From JADHOX01 sp038120515 (GTDB lineage Bacteria; Pseudomonadota; Alphaproteobacteria; Rickettsiales; JABIRX01), in assembly GCA_038120515.1 (NCBI GenBank), contig JAYOLW010000007.1:1-64000 (forward strand): a DNA stretch of 64,000 nt. Reading direction: 5' to 3'. The first letter of the stretch is position 1. Every line of letters begins with the position of its first letter. A program made the translations under genes and the position numbers. Under the pieces are notes generated by a model. It did no database searches and had not been told where the DNA came from. It saw only the letters and a list, made by a program, of their open reading frames with translations. Positions 32,463 through 41,298 of the stretch are shown in pieces.

Positions 32463-33836
32463 ATGGAAAATAATGAAATAAACAAGATTGATCTTGAATC
32501 ACAAATTGAACAATTTATGACTCATGTGTCACTCAAAAACCCTGGTGAAACTGAATTTCTTCAAGCTGTTCGTGAAGTTGCAGAAGCTGTAATTCCTTTT
32601 ATAAATGAAAATCCAAAATATAAAAACGCTAAAATTCTAGATCGTATTGTCGAGCCTGAAAGAGTAATTATGTTCAGAGTTCCTTGGGTTGATGACAAAG
32701 GAGAAATTCATGTTAACAGAGGTCTTAGGATTGGAATGAACTCAGCAATTGGCCCTTACAAAGGTGGCTTAAGATTTCATCCTACAGTTAATTTAAGCGT
32801 TCTTAAATTCCTTGCTTTTGAACAAGTTTTTAAAAATTCTCTTACAACTCTGCCAATGGGTGGAGGAAAAGGAGGTTCAGACTTTGATCCAAAAGGAAAA
32901 TCTGATAATGAAGTAATGAAATTCTGTCAGTCTTTCATGACAGAACTTCATAGACATATTGGTCCTAATACTGATGTCCCTGCTGGTGATATTGGTGTTG
33001 GCGCAAGAGAAATTGGCTTCTTATTTGGACAATATAAAAGACTGAGAAACGAATTTACTGGCGTACTAACTGGAAAAGGTGCCAACTGGGGTGGTTCATT
33101 AATTCGCCCTGAAGCAACTGGTTATGGAACTGTTTATTTTGCTCAAAATATGCTGTCTAATAATAATGACTCTTTTGAAGGCAAAACTGTTATTATTTCA
33201 GGATCTGGAAATGTTGCGCAATTTGCATGTGAAAAAGTAAATGAATTAGGTGGTAAAGTAGTATCTTTATCTGACTCAAGCGGATTCATATATGATGCTG
33301 AAGGTATTAATTCTGAAAAACTGGCATTCCTTATGGATTTAAAAAATGTAAAACGTGGCAGAATTAAAGAATATGCTGAAAAATTTGGTGCAGAATTCAC
33401 ACCAGACAAAACACCTTGGCAACATGTTAAAGCTGAAATTGCACTTCCTTGTGCTACAGAAAATGAGCTTAACGAACATGATGCTAGAACATTACTAAAT
33501 AATGGCTGCATATGTGTTTCAGAGGGTGCAAACATGCCTTCAACACCTGAAGCAGTTGAGCTATTTTTAGCTGCTAAAATTCTTTATGCACCAGGAAAAG
33601 CATCTAATGCTGGTGGAGTTGCTGTATCTGGTCTTGAAATGTCTCAGAACTCTTTAAGACATAGTTGGTCACGCGAAGAGATTGACACTAAATTAAAAAA
33701 TATCATGGCTGCTATACATACTTCTTGTGTCAAATATGGTACTGACGAATCAGGTTTTACTGATTATGTAAAAGGTGCAAATATTGCCGGATTTATTAAA
33801 GTAGCAGATGCTATGATTGATCAAGGTATTGTTTAA
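32463..33836 (+). CDS. gdhA: NADP-specific glutamate dehydrogenase
   Basis: 457 residues from the ATG at 32463, preceded by AAGAG; an ATG at 32436 would add nine residues. It is very close to enterobacterial GdhA throughout: RVPWVDDKGEIHVNRG, SAIGPYKGGLRFHP, TTLPMGGGKGGSDFDPKG with the catalytic Lys, PAGDIGVGAREIG, the Rossmann motif SGSGNVAQFACEK and the C-terminal GANIAGFIKVADAM. It aminates 2-oxoglutarate with ammonia and NADPH. With GSII and glutaminase in the same window it gives the cell three interconversions of glutamate, glutamine and ammonia. A probable promoter lies at 32327-32356. Confidence 0.97.
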   Translation: MENNEINKIDLESQIEQFMTHVSLKNPGETEFLQAVREVAEAVIPFINENPKYKNAKILDRIVEPERVIMFRVPWVDDKGEIHVNRGLRIGMNSAIGPYKGGLRFHPTVNLSVLKFLAFEQVFKNSLTTLPMGGGKGGSDFDPKGKSDNEVMKFCQSFMTELHRHIGPNTDVPAGDIGVGAREIGFLFGQYKRLRNEFTGVLTGKGANWGGSLIRPEATGYGTVYFAQNMLSNNNDSFEGKTVIISGSGNVAQFACEKVNELGGKVVSLSDSSGFIYDAEGINSEKLAFLMDLKNVKRGRIKEYAEKFGAEFTPDKTPWQHVKAEIALPCATENELNEHDARTLLNNGCICVSEGANMPSTPEAVELFLAAKILYAPGKASNAGGVAVSGLEMSQNSLRHSWSREEIDTKLKNIMAAIHTSCVKYGTDESGFTDYVKGANIAGFIKVADAMIDQGIV

Positions 33837-33904
33837 TTTTAAATTGATTAGCTACTTTTTTTAGGTATTAAGGTGTCATGTAAATGTAATTTTTACTTAG
33901 TAAA

Positions 33905-35725
33905 ATGGCACCACCTTTAATATTATCAGTTCAAGAAGCTTCCATTGCCTATGGTGATAAAGTAATTTTTGATAATTTATCATTTAACATCCATCAGGGT
34001 AATAAAATTTGTCTTATTGGCAAAAATGGTGCCGGCAAAACAACATTAATAAAAATACTTTCAGGAGATATCGAGCTTGACGCAGGTGAAAAATGGCACT
34101 CGCCTGAAATAACCGTAAGCCATCTTAAACAAGAGATTATCCCTATTGCTGGCCAAACTATTAAAGAATTTATTTGGTCTGGACTACCTAAAGACAAACA
34201 AAATCCTGAGCATGAATATCTAATTGATATCATTACAACGCCATTGTTACTAAACCCTAATGATTTAATGGACAAATTATCTGGAGGTCAGCTTAGAAGA
34301 ACTGCATTAGCGCAGTCATTGGTTGAAGAACCTGATATATTATTACTTGATGAACCTACTAACCATCTTGACCTTGCTGGTATTGAATGGCTTGAAAATT
34401 ACCTAAGGAAATATAAAGGCACATTATTATGTATTAGCCATGATAAAATGTTCCTTAGTAATATTACCGACAAAGTATTTTGGCTTGATAGAGGAATGAT
34501 AAGGGTATGCCCAAAAGGCTTTAAGTATTTCAAAGAATGGCAAACGATGCTGCTTGACCAAGAAAGACGTGAATTAGAAAATCGAGAAAGATCACTACAA
34601 ATTGAAGAGGAATGGGCAAATCGTGGCGTAAAAGCTCGTCGGAAAAGAAATGTCAGAAGAGTTGAAGAAACAAGAAATGAAAGAAAAGCCCTTGATGATG
34701 CAAAAAGATCATACCGAAAGGCAATTAACAAGATTGAATTAAAGCCTTTAAAACAATCAGATTCATCAAACATGGTTGCAGAGTTATTTAATATCTCCAA
34801 GAAATTTGAAGATATTCATAAAAAAACCATATTACTTGAACAGTTTAACTACCGGATCATGAAGGGTGATAGAATTGGACTCTTAGGTAAAAACGGATCA
34901 GGCAAAACGTCATTCATTAAAATTTTATTAGGTGAAATAATTCCTGACCAAGGTAAGGTTAAACTGGGTGATAACATTAAGATCGCTTATTTTGATCAAA
35001 ATAGACGTGATCTTGATTCAACCGAATCAATTAGAAAGACACTTTCGCCTTCTGGCTCTGATTATATAAAAGTTGGTGATAAGGAACGTCATGTTTGTGG
35101 TTATTTAAAAGATTTTATGTTTGACCCTAAGATTGCAAATGATCCTGTTGGAACATTATCTGGTGGTCAAAAAAACCGACTAATGCTCGCAAAAACTCTA
35201 GCTAATCCTGGTAGCTTCTTAATTCTAGATGAACCTACTAATGATTTAGATATGGAAACTTTAGAAATTCTAGAATCTGTTCTTAACAATTACCAAGGTA
35301 CATTAATAGTAGTTAGCCATGATCGAGATTTTCTTGATCAAATAGTTTCAAAAATATTAGCCTTTAAAGGTAACGGTTTAATCGATGAACATATTGGCAA
35401 TTATTCAGATTATCTAGCAAATTTGGAAAATGAAAAAGACATTATAAAAACCTCAAAAGTACAAATAATTGAAAAGCCACAAATAAAAAATCAAACCAAT
35501 AAAATTTCATATAAATATAAATTTGAATTAGAAAATTTACCGGCTCGAATTAAACAAATTGAGGCTGATATTTCAAAACTTGAGGAGATTTCATCAGCTG
35601 ATGATTTCTATAATCAAGAACATGATAAAGTGGCAGATATATTAGAGAAATTAGGCCAAAAAACTACAGAGCTTGAGATGCTAGAATTACGATGGCTTGA
35701 ACTTGACGAGCTATGCAATCAATAA
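33905..35725 (+). CDS. uup: ABC-F family ATPase, Uup type
   Basis: A 606-residue soluble protein with two ATPase domains and no membrane part. Domain 1 has Walker A GKNGAGKTTLIK, signature LSGGQLRRTALAQ and LLLDEPTNHLDL. A charged linker (about 215-285, with RREERS-like runs of Arg, Glu and Lys) forms the ABC-F helical hairpin. Domain 2 has GKNGSGKTSFIK, LSGGQKNRLMLAK and LILDEPTNDLDM. A C-terminal helical or coiled-coil part (about 530-606) is typical of Uup, which acts on ribosomes or branched DNA. It stands 68 bp after gdhA with its own start. Confidence 0.94.
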   Translation: MAPPLILSVQEASIAYGDKVIFDNLSFNIHQGNKICLIGKNGAGKTTLIKILSGDIELDAGEKWHSPEITVSHLKQEIIPIAGQTIKEFIWSGLPKDKQNPEHEYLIDIITTPLLLNPNDLMDKLSGGQLRRTALAQSLVEEPDILLLDEPTNHLDLAGIEWLENYLRKYKGTLLCISHDKMFLSNITDKVFWLDRGMIRVCPKGFKYFKEWQTMLLDQERRELENRERSLQIEEEWANRGVKARRKRNVRRVEETRNERKALDDAKRSYRKAINKIELKPLKQSDSSNMVAELFNISKKFEDIHKKTILLEQFNYRIMKGDRIGLLGKNGSGKTSFIKILLGEIIPDQGKVKLGDNIKIAYFDQNRRDLDSTESIRKTLSPSGSDYIKVGDKERHVCGYLKDFMFDPKIANDPVGTLSGGQKNRLMLAKTLANPGSFLILDEPTNDLDMETLEILESVLNNYQGTLIVVSHDRDFLDQIVSKILAFKGNGLIDEHIGNYSDYLANLENEKDIIKTSKVQIIEKPQIKNQTNKISYKYKFELENLPARIKQIEADISKLEEISSADDFYNQEHDKVADILEKLGQKTTELEMLELRWLELDELCNQ

Positions 35726-35730
35726 CTTAT

Positions 35731-36024
35731 TTATGGCAATAATTTAGCAAATTCATAATTAGCCTCTGCATCAAATGATATTATTGCAGGAGTATGATAT
35801 GAATGCTCAGTTTTAACCACCATTCTAACCTGACCAGATTTATTTTTTGATGCTTTTAAAATTAAGATAACTTCAGACGCCGTTTCTATTTTATCATCTC
35901 CGAGAAAATAAGAATCTACATTTGAAATGATATTAGCACAAAAAATTAACTTTTGCTCAAGAAGTTTAAAGGCTATATTTTTCGCCTCTGCCTTATCTTT
36001 GCAAGGTACATAGAAACACTTCAT
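35731..36024 (-). CDS. cutA: CutA-like divalent-cation tolerance protein
   Basis: A 97-residue trimeric ferredoxin-like protein. The family pattern is visible as FYVPCKDKAEAKNIAFKLLEQKLIFCANIIS near the N terminus, ETASEVILILKAS in the middle, and TEHSYHTPAIISF near the C terminus. It is slightly shorter than most CutA (about 105-115). Its biological role is uncertain despite the name. The start overlaps the cysE stop by 1 bp, so it is the last gene of the tRNA-Gln-NDUFS4-Mic60-HemY-CysE operon. Confidence 0.88.
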   Translation of the reverse strand: MKCFYVPCKDKAEAKNIAFKLLEQKLIFCANIISNVDSYFLGDDKIETASEVILILKASKNKSGQVRMVVKTEHSYHTPAIISFDAEANYEFAKLLP

Positions 36025-36554
36025 TAAATCATATATTCAATATTAAATTTCCGCTTTTTTGATATTTCCTTTGCAGTCTCGGCAACAACTGTTTTCTGTT
36101 CAGCAAGATCATTAATTACAATAGATCCAGCTCCAACTTTAACATTATCGCCTATTTTAATATTTCCTAAAATTTTAGCTCCCGCACCAATTAAAACATT
36201 ATTCCCAAGTGTTGGATGTCTTTTAATTGGTTCGTAATTATACCCCCCAAGAGTTACACCATGATATAAGGTTACATTATCACCAATTATTGCGGTTTCA
36301 CCAATTACCAAACCACAACCATGATCAATGAATAAATTTTTACCAATTTTGACAGCTGGATGAATCTCAATTGAAGTTAAAGCCCTACTTAAATATGCTA
36401 TGAAATATGGTATTAATGGGATTTTTAAATTATAAAGAAAATGTGATATCCTATGCAAAAAGAGCGCATGAACACCTGGATAGAACAAAATTATATGTAG
36501 GTAGCTTCTTGCAGCAGGATCTTTCTTTTTAATATTATCTAAGAACGCTTTCAT
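36024..36554 (-). CDS. cysE: Serine O-acetyltransferase (short form)
   Basis: A 176-residue left-handed-beta-helix acetyltransferase that makes O-acetylserine for cysteine synthesis. Motifs are DPAARSYLHIILFYPGVHALFLHRI, then IHPAVKIGKNLFIDHGCGLVIGE with the catalytic His region, and TLYHGVTLGGY with hexapeptide repeats to the end. It is the short bacterial form lacking the N-terminal helical domain of E. coli CysE. Its product feeds CysK, encoded near 63 kb. It is located 2 bp after hemY. Confidence 0.95.
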   Translation of the reverse strand: MKAFLDNIKKKDPAARSYLHIILFYPGVHALFLHRISHFLYNLKIPLIPYFIAYLSRALTSIEIHPAVKIGKNLFIDHGCGLVIGETAIIGDNVTLYHGVTLGGYNYEPIKRHPTLGNNVLIGAGAKILGNIKIGDNVKVGAGSIVINDLAEQKTVVAETAKEISKKRKFNIEYMI

Positions 36555-36556
36555 AT

Positions 36557-37888
36557 TTATTTAGTAATATCTAAAAATTTAATTTTATTACTTGTTTCTA
36601 GTTTTAGCGCAATTTGATCAATTTGGAAGCAATTATTACAAACAATTTGCCAATGATCCTGAAGGGAATGACAATTTTGACAGCTATATTGATATTCTGG
36701 CAATAATGTGCTTAGGCTATTTTTTAACTTAACAATCTCCTCATCGGAATCAGGATAGTATTTTGACTTTATCTCAAGCATTAACCCTAAAACTTTTTTA
36801 GTTCTGGCAATATTAATAGCACGCTCTAAATATTTCTTTATATCATCATGTAAATCTGAGTTGTCTTTATTAATCTCAGCAAATATTATAAAGCTTTGAA
36901 CATCATACATATTGTTATCAACTAATTGTCTCGTAATCTTGACTTTATATTTTACACCTTTTTCCTTGAGAAACTTAATCAGATATTCAGATAATTTTGG
37001 ATGCGCAAACCTATCCCACTCTTTGACTATCAAATCTACTGCTTTAGCTGATTTTTTACGCAGAAATAAAGATTTTATATAATTATTAAAAATATACTGA
37101 TGAGCACTGTCTTTTTTATATGCAAGATCAGAATATTTATAATATTTTCTTAATTCATTTTTGCGAAAATAATATCTAGAAAGAGCAAGACAATTTATAG
37201 CTTCTTCTCTTGCAAAATCATCTGGCTGCACCACTCTTTTTCGATAAGCTTTTTTGAGCAAAGCCTCAATTTTATGGAACTCATCGCAAGTAAAATAATT
37301 ATGAATTAATGTAGTAATTGTTGCTGGTGATTTAAAATTGACAAGCAATGAACGCTCTAAATATTCTGTCGACTTTTCAAAATCACAATTTTTATTACAT
37401 TCAATACCCAATGAATTTAAAATAAAAACATCATTTGGAAAATCAGTATTAAAACTTAATAATTCATTTTTAATTTTATTATTATCACCTTGAATAATTA
37501 AATTTTGTAAAGAAAGAAAACGATATAAATAGGATTTATTATCAATATGCTTTTTAAGCTGCTTTAATGATTTATTTGAACTATCTGAATCACCCAAAGA
37601 AACATTCTTAATAAAATCGCCAAGAAAAATCTGCAACTTGCTACTATTAACAGAAATGGCTTTTGCCTTTCTAAGACGATAACCATTAGAAATACTTAGA
37701 ACAAAATATACCAAAAAAACAATTAGCAGAACAATCAGTATTAATAAAACAAAAACTATTGTTGATTTAATCTCAATTTGATACTGACTAAGTTCAATTA
37801 TCATCAGAAATTGTTCCTCAGGAACAATCCTAAAGATAAATAATAAACTAACAGAGACAAATAATATCAATGCAATTAGATTAAGCAT
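36557..37888 (-). CDS. hemY: HemY-like membrane TPR protein with C-terminal zinc ribbon
   Basis: A 443-residue protein. Two N-terminal transmembrane helices (about 2-20 and 42-70) flank a short periplasmic loop, as in proteobacterial HemY. The rest is helical TPR-like repeats in the cytoplasm (for example LNSLGIECNKNCDFEKSTEYLERSL). The C terminus has CQNCHSLQDHWQIVCNNCFQ, a four-Cys zinc ribbon found in alphaproteobacterial HemY. The role is a scaffold linked to haem synthesis enzymes, not an enzyme itself. It starts 1 bp after the mitofilin-like gene, the order known for alphaproteobacteria, though hemC and hemD are not here. Confidence 0.85.
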   Translation of the reverse strand: MLNLIALILFVSVSLLFIFRIVPEEQFLMIIELSQYQIEIKSTIVFVLLILIVLLIVFLVYFVLSISNGYRLRKAKAISVNSSKLQIFLGDFIKNVSLGDSDSSNKSLKQLKKHIDNKSYLYRFLSLQNLIIQGDNNKIKNELLSFNTDFPNDVFILNSLGIECNKNCDFEKSTEYLERSLLVNFKSPATITTLIHNYFTCDEFHKIEALLKKAYRKRVVQPDDFAREEAINCLALSRYYFRKNELRKYYKYSDLAYKKDSAHQYIFNNYIKSLFLRKKSAKAVDLIVKEWDRFAHPKLSEYLIKFLKEKGVKYKVKITRQLVDNNMYDVQSFIIFAEINKDNSDLHDDIKKYLERAINIARTKKVLGLMLEIKSKYYPDSDEEIVKLKNSLSTLLPEYQYSCQNCHSLQDHWQIVCNNCFQIDQIALKLETSNKIKFLDITK

Positions 37889-37889
37889 A

Positions 37890-38762
37890 TTATAAATTTA
37901 AATAACTTTTTATCTCGTCACAAAACTCTAATGCCTCTAGATAATTTTTAGCATTTTTAACATATTCAGCAAAATAAATAAAATTCTCAGCATCTAATAA
38001 AGATAAGTTATCTATTGATCCCTGAACTTGTCCTTCTATTAGGAATATTTCTGCCTGAGAAATTAAGTCATCATTCTCATTTGAGAAATTATCAGTTTTT
38101 CTTATTACTACGAAATCGCCAAAAAGTTTCTGGAAAATAGTATCACTATCCTTAAGAACGTTTTTGTGGTGGAACTTTTGTATATTTTTCTTTAATTCAT
38201 TCAACAAGTTATTTTCACCATAAACCTTTAGGAATCCAGCACCTGATATAGACTCAATCCTAGAAATAATAAATTGATCTTGTGTAATGTTTTTTATTTT
38301 TAAAATTAATGATGAAAAATCTTGTCCCTTTTTTAAAGCATTCTCTAGATCAATAACAATTAAAACAAGTTGCTGATAATTTGGTATTTTAACACTAATT
38401 TGATTAAACTGATGTATTTTAGTTTCCAAGGCGTCAATCCGCTCATTCAAATTCTCAATTTGATTAGCAAGATTAAGTATAGTTTTAGCATCATCGTTTA
38501 AATATTCTGGTTGAGATTCTGCATTAGGATCTTTATCAACAATTTGAAAAACTTGTTCTATATCAGATTTAATCTCATCAGCGGTTTCATTATTTTGATA
38601 GGTCTTGTCTTCAATAACAGTAATATCAACTTCTGTCTCTTTAAAAAAATTCTGGTATTTATTTAGGGCAAAAAGTCCAATTAAAATAAAAAAACAAATT
38701 AAAAGTAAAATTTTAAATGTATTGCCTAAAAATACATTCTTAGGCTTTTCAGTATTTGTCAT
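37890..38762 (-). CDS. mic60: Mic60/mitofilin-like inner-membrane protein
   Basis: A 290-residue protein. One transmembrane helix lies at about 16-35, then an acidic linker, then a coiled coil (about 92-125, ILNLANQIENLNERIDALETKIHQF) and a helical C-terminal mitofilin-type domain to the end. This organisation is that of alphaproteobacterial Mic60, the relative of the mitochondrial cristae-junction protein. It is identified mainly by architecture and by its position directly upstream of hemY. It is short compared with other bacterial Mic60 (often 350-450 residues), with the loss mostly in the linker. It is 6 bp after the NDUFS4-like gene. Confidence 0.78.
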   Translation of the reverse strand: MTNTEKPKNVFLGNTFKILLLICFFILIGLFALNKYQNFFKETEVDITVIEDKTYQNNETADEIKSDIEQVFQIVDKDPNAESQPEYLNDDAKTILNLANQIENLNERIDALETKIHQFNQISVKIPNYQQLVLIVIDLENALKKGQDFSSLILKIKNITQDQFIISRIESISGAGFLKVYGENNLLNELKKNIQKFHHKNVLKDSDTIFQKLFGDFVVIRKTDNFSNENDDLISQAEIFLIEGQVQGSIDNLSLLDAENFIYFAEYVKNAKNYLEALEFCDEIKSYLNL

Positions 38763-38768
38763 AAGTTA

Positions 38769-39059
38769 TTACTTAAAATTATCTGCATATGATTTTTTTA
38801 GCACTAACTTCTCATGAATTTCTTCTATATTAAATTTCCAGTGTTTCTTATTAACAAAACTTATAGCATCTTCTTTTGTGTCAAATTCAAGATCAAGCTC
38901 AGAATGCATATTTTCAGCTCCAGTCCAATTCATCAAATCATAACTATATTTATCATCAAAAGTTTGGAAGCGAATTTTCCATTTTCCTAAATTGAACATA
39001 CCCTGAGTCATAGCTGACTTTCTGGGTTGGTAGATAGTAACTTTAATACTTGAATCCAT
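38769..39059 (-). CDS. NADH dehydrogenase accessory subunit, NDUFS4 family
   Basis: A 96-residue protein matching the ETC_C1_NDUFS4 domain: VTIYQPRKSAMTQGMFNLGKWKIRFQ, then LMNWTGAENMHSELDLEFDTKEDAISFVNK and a C-terminal KKHWKFNIEEIHEK. In mitochondria and alphaproteobacteria this subunit sits on the peripheral arm of complex I near the FMN module and stabilises it. The gene is located just after tRNA-Gln and before Mic60 and HemY. The core nuo genes are not in this window. Confidence 0.92.
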   Translation of the reverse strand: MDSSIKVTIYQPRKSAMTQGMFNLGKWKIRFQTFDDKYSYDLMNWTGAENMHSELDLEFDTKEDAISFVNKKHWKFNIEEIHEKLVLKKSYADNFK

Positions 39060-39071
39060 AATATAAAATTT

Positions 39072-39146
<75 letters not shown>

Positions 39147-39158
39147 ATTAGCAATGCC

Positions 39159-39187
39159 TAATTAAAGTAAACACTCTAAAGTTTCAA
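39159..39187 (-). promoter_or_regulatory. Possible promoter of tRNA-Gln
   Basis: TTGAAA (39187-39182), inside CTTGAAA as at tRNA-Leu, lies 17 bp from TAATTA (39164-39159) or 15 bp from the better -10 TTTAAT (39166-39161). A GC-containing stretch (GGCATTGC) follows before the tRNA. The -10 assignment is uncertain. Confidence 0.35.
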
Positions 39188-39208
39188 GTGTTTTATCACA
39201 AAGGATCT

Positions 39209-39673
39209 TTAAACTTCTATTTGTACCGTTGCCGAAACTTCAACTGCAGTATTTAGTGGCAAGCTATTACATGAAACCGCTGCTCTTGCATGCTTACCTT
39301 TCTCACCAAAAATCTCAGCAATTAGGTCAGATGCACCATTTGCAACCAAAGCCTGATCTGTAAAATTATTTTCAGAATTTACAAATATTTGCAGCATTAT
39401 AACTTTTTTGACTTTATTTAAATCACCGCCACAAGCCTTATTTATTTGCGACAAGATATTGATAGCACAAATCCTAGCCGCTTTCTGCCCTTCCTCAATT
39501 GTAAGATCAGAACCTAACTTACCTTTATATTTCAGCTCGCCATTTTCCATACAAATTTGGCCAGAAATATGTAATATGTCATTGACCTGACTAAAACCTA
39601 CATAATTTGCTACAGGTGTTGCTGGCTCTTGCAATACTATTTCTTGTTCTTGTAATTTTGCGTTTATAGACAT
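39209..39673 (-). CDS. RidA/YjgF family protein
   Basis: A 154-residue protein of the long RidA-like subgroup. It has PVANYVGFSQVNDILHISGQICMENGEL at the N-terminal half and an Arg-containing C-terminal motif HARAAVSCNSLPLNTAVEVSA, which aligns with the RidA active-site Arg region. RidA hydrolyses reactive enamines from pyridoxal-phosphate enzymes; this subgroup (YjgH/TdcF-like) is less well defined. It is monocistronic in appearance. Confidence 0.9.
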   Translation of the reverse strand: MSINAKLQEQEIVLQEPATPVANYVGFSQVNDILHISGQICMENGELKYKGKLGSDLTIEEGQKAARICAINILSQINKACGGDLNKVKKVIMLQIFVNSENNFTDQALVANGASDLIAEIFGEKGKHARAAVSCNSLPLNTAVEVSATVQIEV

Positions 39674-39762
39674 ATTAATACCATTAAATTTTAGATTATT
39701 TATTTCTAATTAATCTGAAACGATCTTGCAAGGAGATTATTGTAATCAAAAATTAATATTAA

Positions 39763-40515
39763 ATGATTGATGCTTTTTTATATATTTTAGTAATTATTTT
39801 TGGGCTTGGTTTTGGCAGCTTTGCTACAATGGCAGTTTATAGAATTCCTAACAATATTCCTTGGATTTCAGAAAAGCCATTTTGCCCTAAATGTAAACAT
39901 GAACTTTATTTTCGTGATTATTTTTCAGTATTATCTTTTGTTATAAACAAAGGTATCTGTAGATTTTGTCACAACAAAATTGACTTTTCCTTAGCTTATT
40001 TAATAACCGAACTTTTAATTTTAATTTATTTGTTAATAAATTATTACCTTTTTGGTTTTACAGATGCATTTATTCTGAATTCAGGTATAATAATTGCAAT
40101 CTCAATCTGGAGTGTCATTTTAACAAAATCTAGCCAAAATATTGATAGTATTTTAAAAATCACATTTGTTCTTATCTGCCTAAACAAAGTAAGCATTGGT
40201 ATTTCGATCACTGATTTAATTTTTCAGATATTTTTTGCATCTTTATTTGCGCTAGCAAATTGGCACTTTATTCACCTAATAAAAGGGTCCTTCCAAAACT
40301 CACTCAAATATTTAAAATTTTCTAACGAGAATCGTTTTATCAATGATGAATTTATTATTCTTAAAATAGCAATCCTAACAATATTATCCTTACATGTGTC
40401 ATTTTTACACTATGCAGTATTATATTTTATCGCCTTAATATCTTTACTAATAAAAAATCATTATTTGAGATTAAGCTTTTTATCTCATTTAATAATAATC
40501 TCTAACTTACTATAA
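39763..40515 (+). CDS. Prepilin-peptidase-like membrane protein lacking obvious protease aspartates
   Basis: A 250-residue, multi-helix inner-membrane protein. The N-terminal part is the prepilin peptidase cytoplasmic domain: FGLGFGSFATMAVYRIP, then FCPKCKHELYFRDYFSVLSF and GICRFCHNKIDFSLAYLITELL, with the four-Cys zinc motif (Cys41, 44, 66, 69). In true A24 peptidases two Asp residues in later helices (one in a GxGD motif) perform cleavage. Here the corresponding helices (for example IAISIWSVILTKSSQNIDS) contain no GxGD, and only an isolated Asp is present. It may have lost protease function. No pilin genes are seen. It is 3 bp upstream of the NDUFAF5-like gene. Confidence 0.8.
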   Translation: MIDAFLYILVIIFGLGFGSFATMAVYRIPNNIPWISEKPFCPKCKHELYFRDYFSVLSFVINKGICRFCHNKIDFSLAYLITELLILIYLLINYYLFGFTDAFILNSGIIIAISIWSVILTKSSQNIDSILKITFVLICLNKVSIGISITDLIFQIFFASLFALANWHFIHLIKGSFQNSLKYLKFSNENRFINDEFIILKIAILTILSLHVSFLHYAVLYFIALISLLIKNHYLRLSFLSHLIIISNLL

Positions 40516-40518
40516 GTT

Positions 40519-41298
40519 ATGGAGAAAATTTTTGATATTAATGCCTTAAAAAACAAACGTGATTTAGTTGCAAAATCTAAATCCAATCACAATCATTTTC
40601 TACTTGAATATATAACTCATAATATCGATGAAAGATTCAATAGCCTAGGCATTGAGTTTGAAGATATTTTGCTAATTGGTTTAATGTCAGATAAGTTGGT
40701 TCAAAATTTAGCAGACAAAGCTAAAAATAATTTTTGTATAACTGACATTTCGCAAGGCCTAATCGATAACTACACTAAATATAACCAAGCCTTATATGAC
40801 AATGAAATAATTTATTCGAAAAATAAATTTGACCTAATCTATAGCTTTCTTGACCTTCACCATATTAATAAAATACCAGAGCATTTAGCTTCAATTAAGC
40901 ATATACTTAAACCCGATGGAATATTTATGGGCTGTTTTTTTGGTGAGGAAAATCTAAAAAATTTAAGACTTGCGTTTCAAAAAGCAGATAAAGAAACAAT
41001 ATCTCCAAAATTTTTTCCACAAATAGAAATTAAAACTGCAGGTAATATTCTACAAAAGTCTGGTTTTGCCGAACCTATTACTGACATAGACAAAATCAAC
41101 ATTACATATTCTAAACTTAACACCTTTTGCAAGGATATTAAAAATATTGCTGAAACAAATATCCTTATTAGAAGAAACAGCTTTATAACTAATAGAAATT
41201 TCATCAAGGATACTGAAAAGCTAATGCTGAACCAAGCAAATGAATTCGACGTAGAAGTTCAAATAATTAACTTCATTTGCTACAATAAAAATACTTAG
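40519..41298 (+). CDS. NDUFAF5/BioC-like methyltransferase-fold protein
   Basis: A 259-residue protein. Residues about 80-200 match the alphaproteobacterial NDUFAF5 family: FDLIYSFLDLHHINKIPEHLASIKHILKPDGIFMGCFFGEENLKNLRLAFQKAD, then GNILQKSGFAEPITDIDKINITY. NDUFAF5 in mitochondria modifies an arginine of complex I subunit NDUFS7 during assembly. The usual glycine-rich SAM-binding motif is weak here (ILLIGLMSDKLVQNLAD in place of DxGxGxG), so cofactor binding is uncertain. Its start is 3 bp after the prepilin-peptidase-like stop. It ends at the stop of the convergent APRc gene. Confidence 0.82.
   Translation: MEKIFDINALKNKRDLVAKSKSNHNHFLLEYITHNIDERFNSLGIEFEDILLIGLMSDKLVQNLADKAKNNFCITDISQGLIDNYTKYNQALYDNEIIYSKNKFDLIYSFLDLHHINKIPEHLASIKHILKPDGIFMGCFFGEENLKNLRLAFQKADKETISPKFFPQIEIKTAGNILQKSGFAEPITDIDKINITYSKLNTFCKDIKNIAETNILIRRNSFITNRNFIKDTEKLMLNQANEFDVEVQIINFICYNKNT

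Noticed and set aside
33143..33535. A 130-codon reverse frame inside gdhA
   Set aside because: Antisense shadow of the conserved GdhA Rossmann domain.
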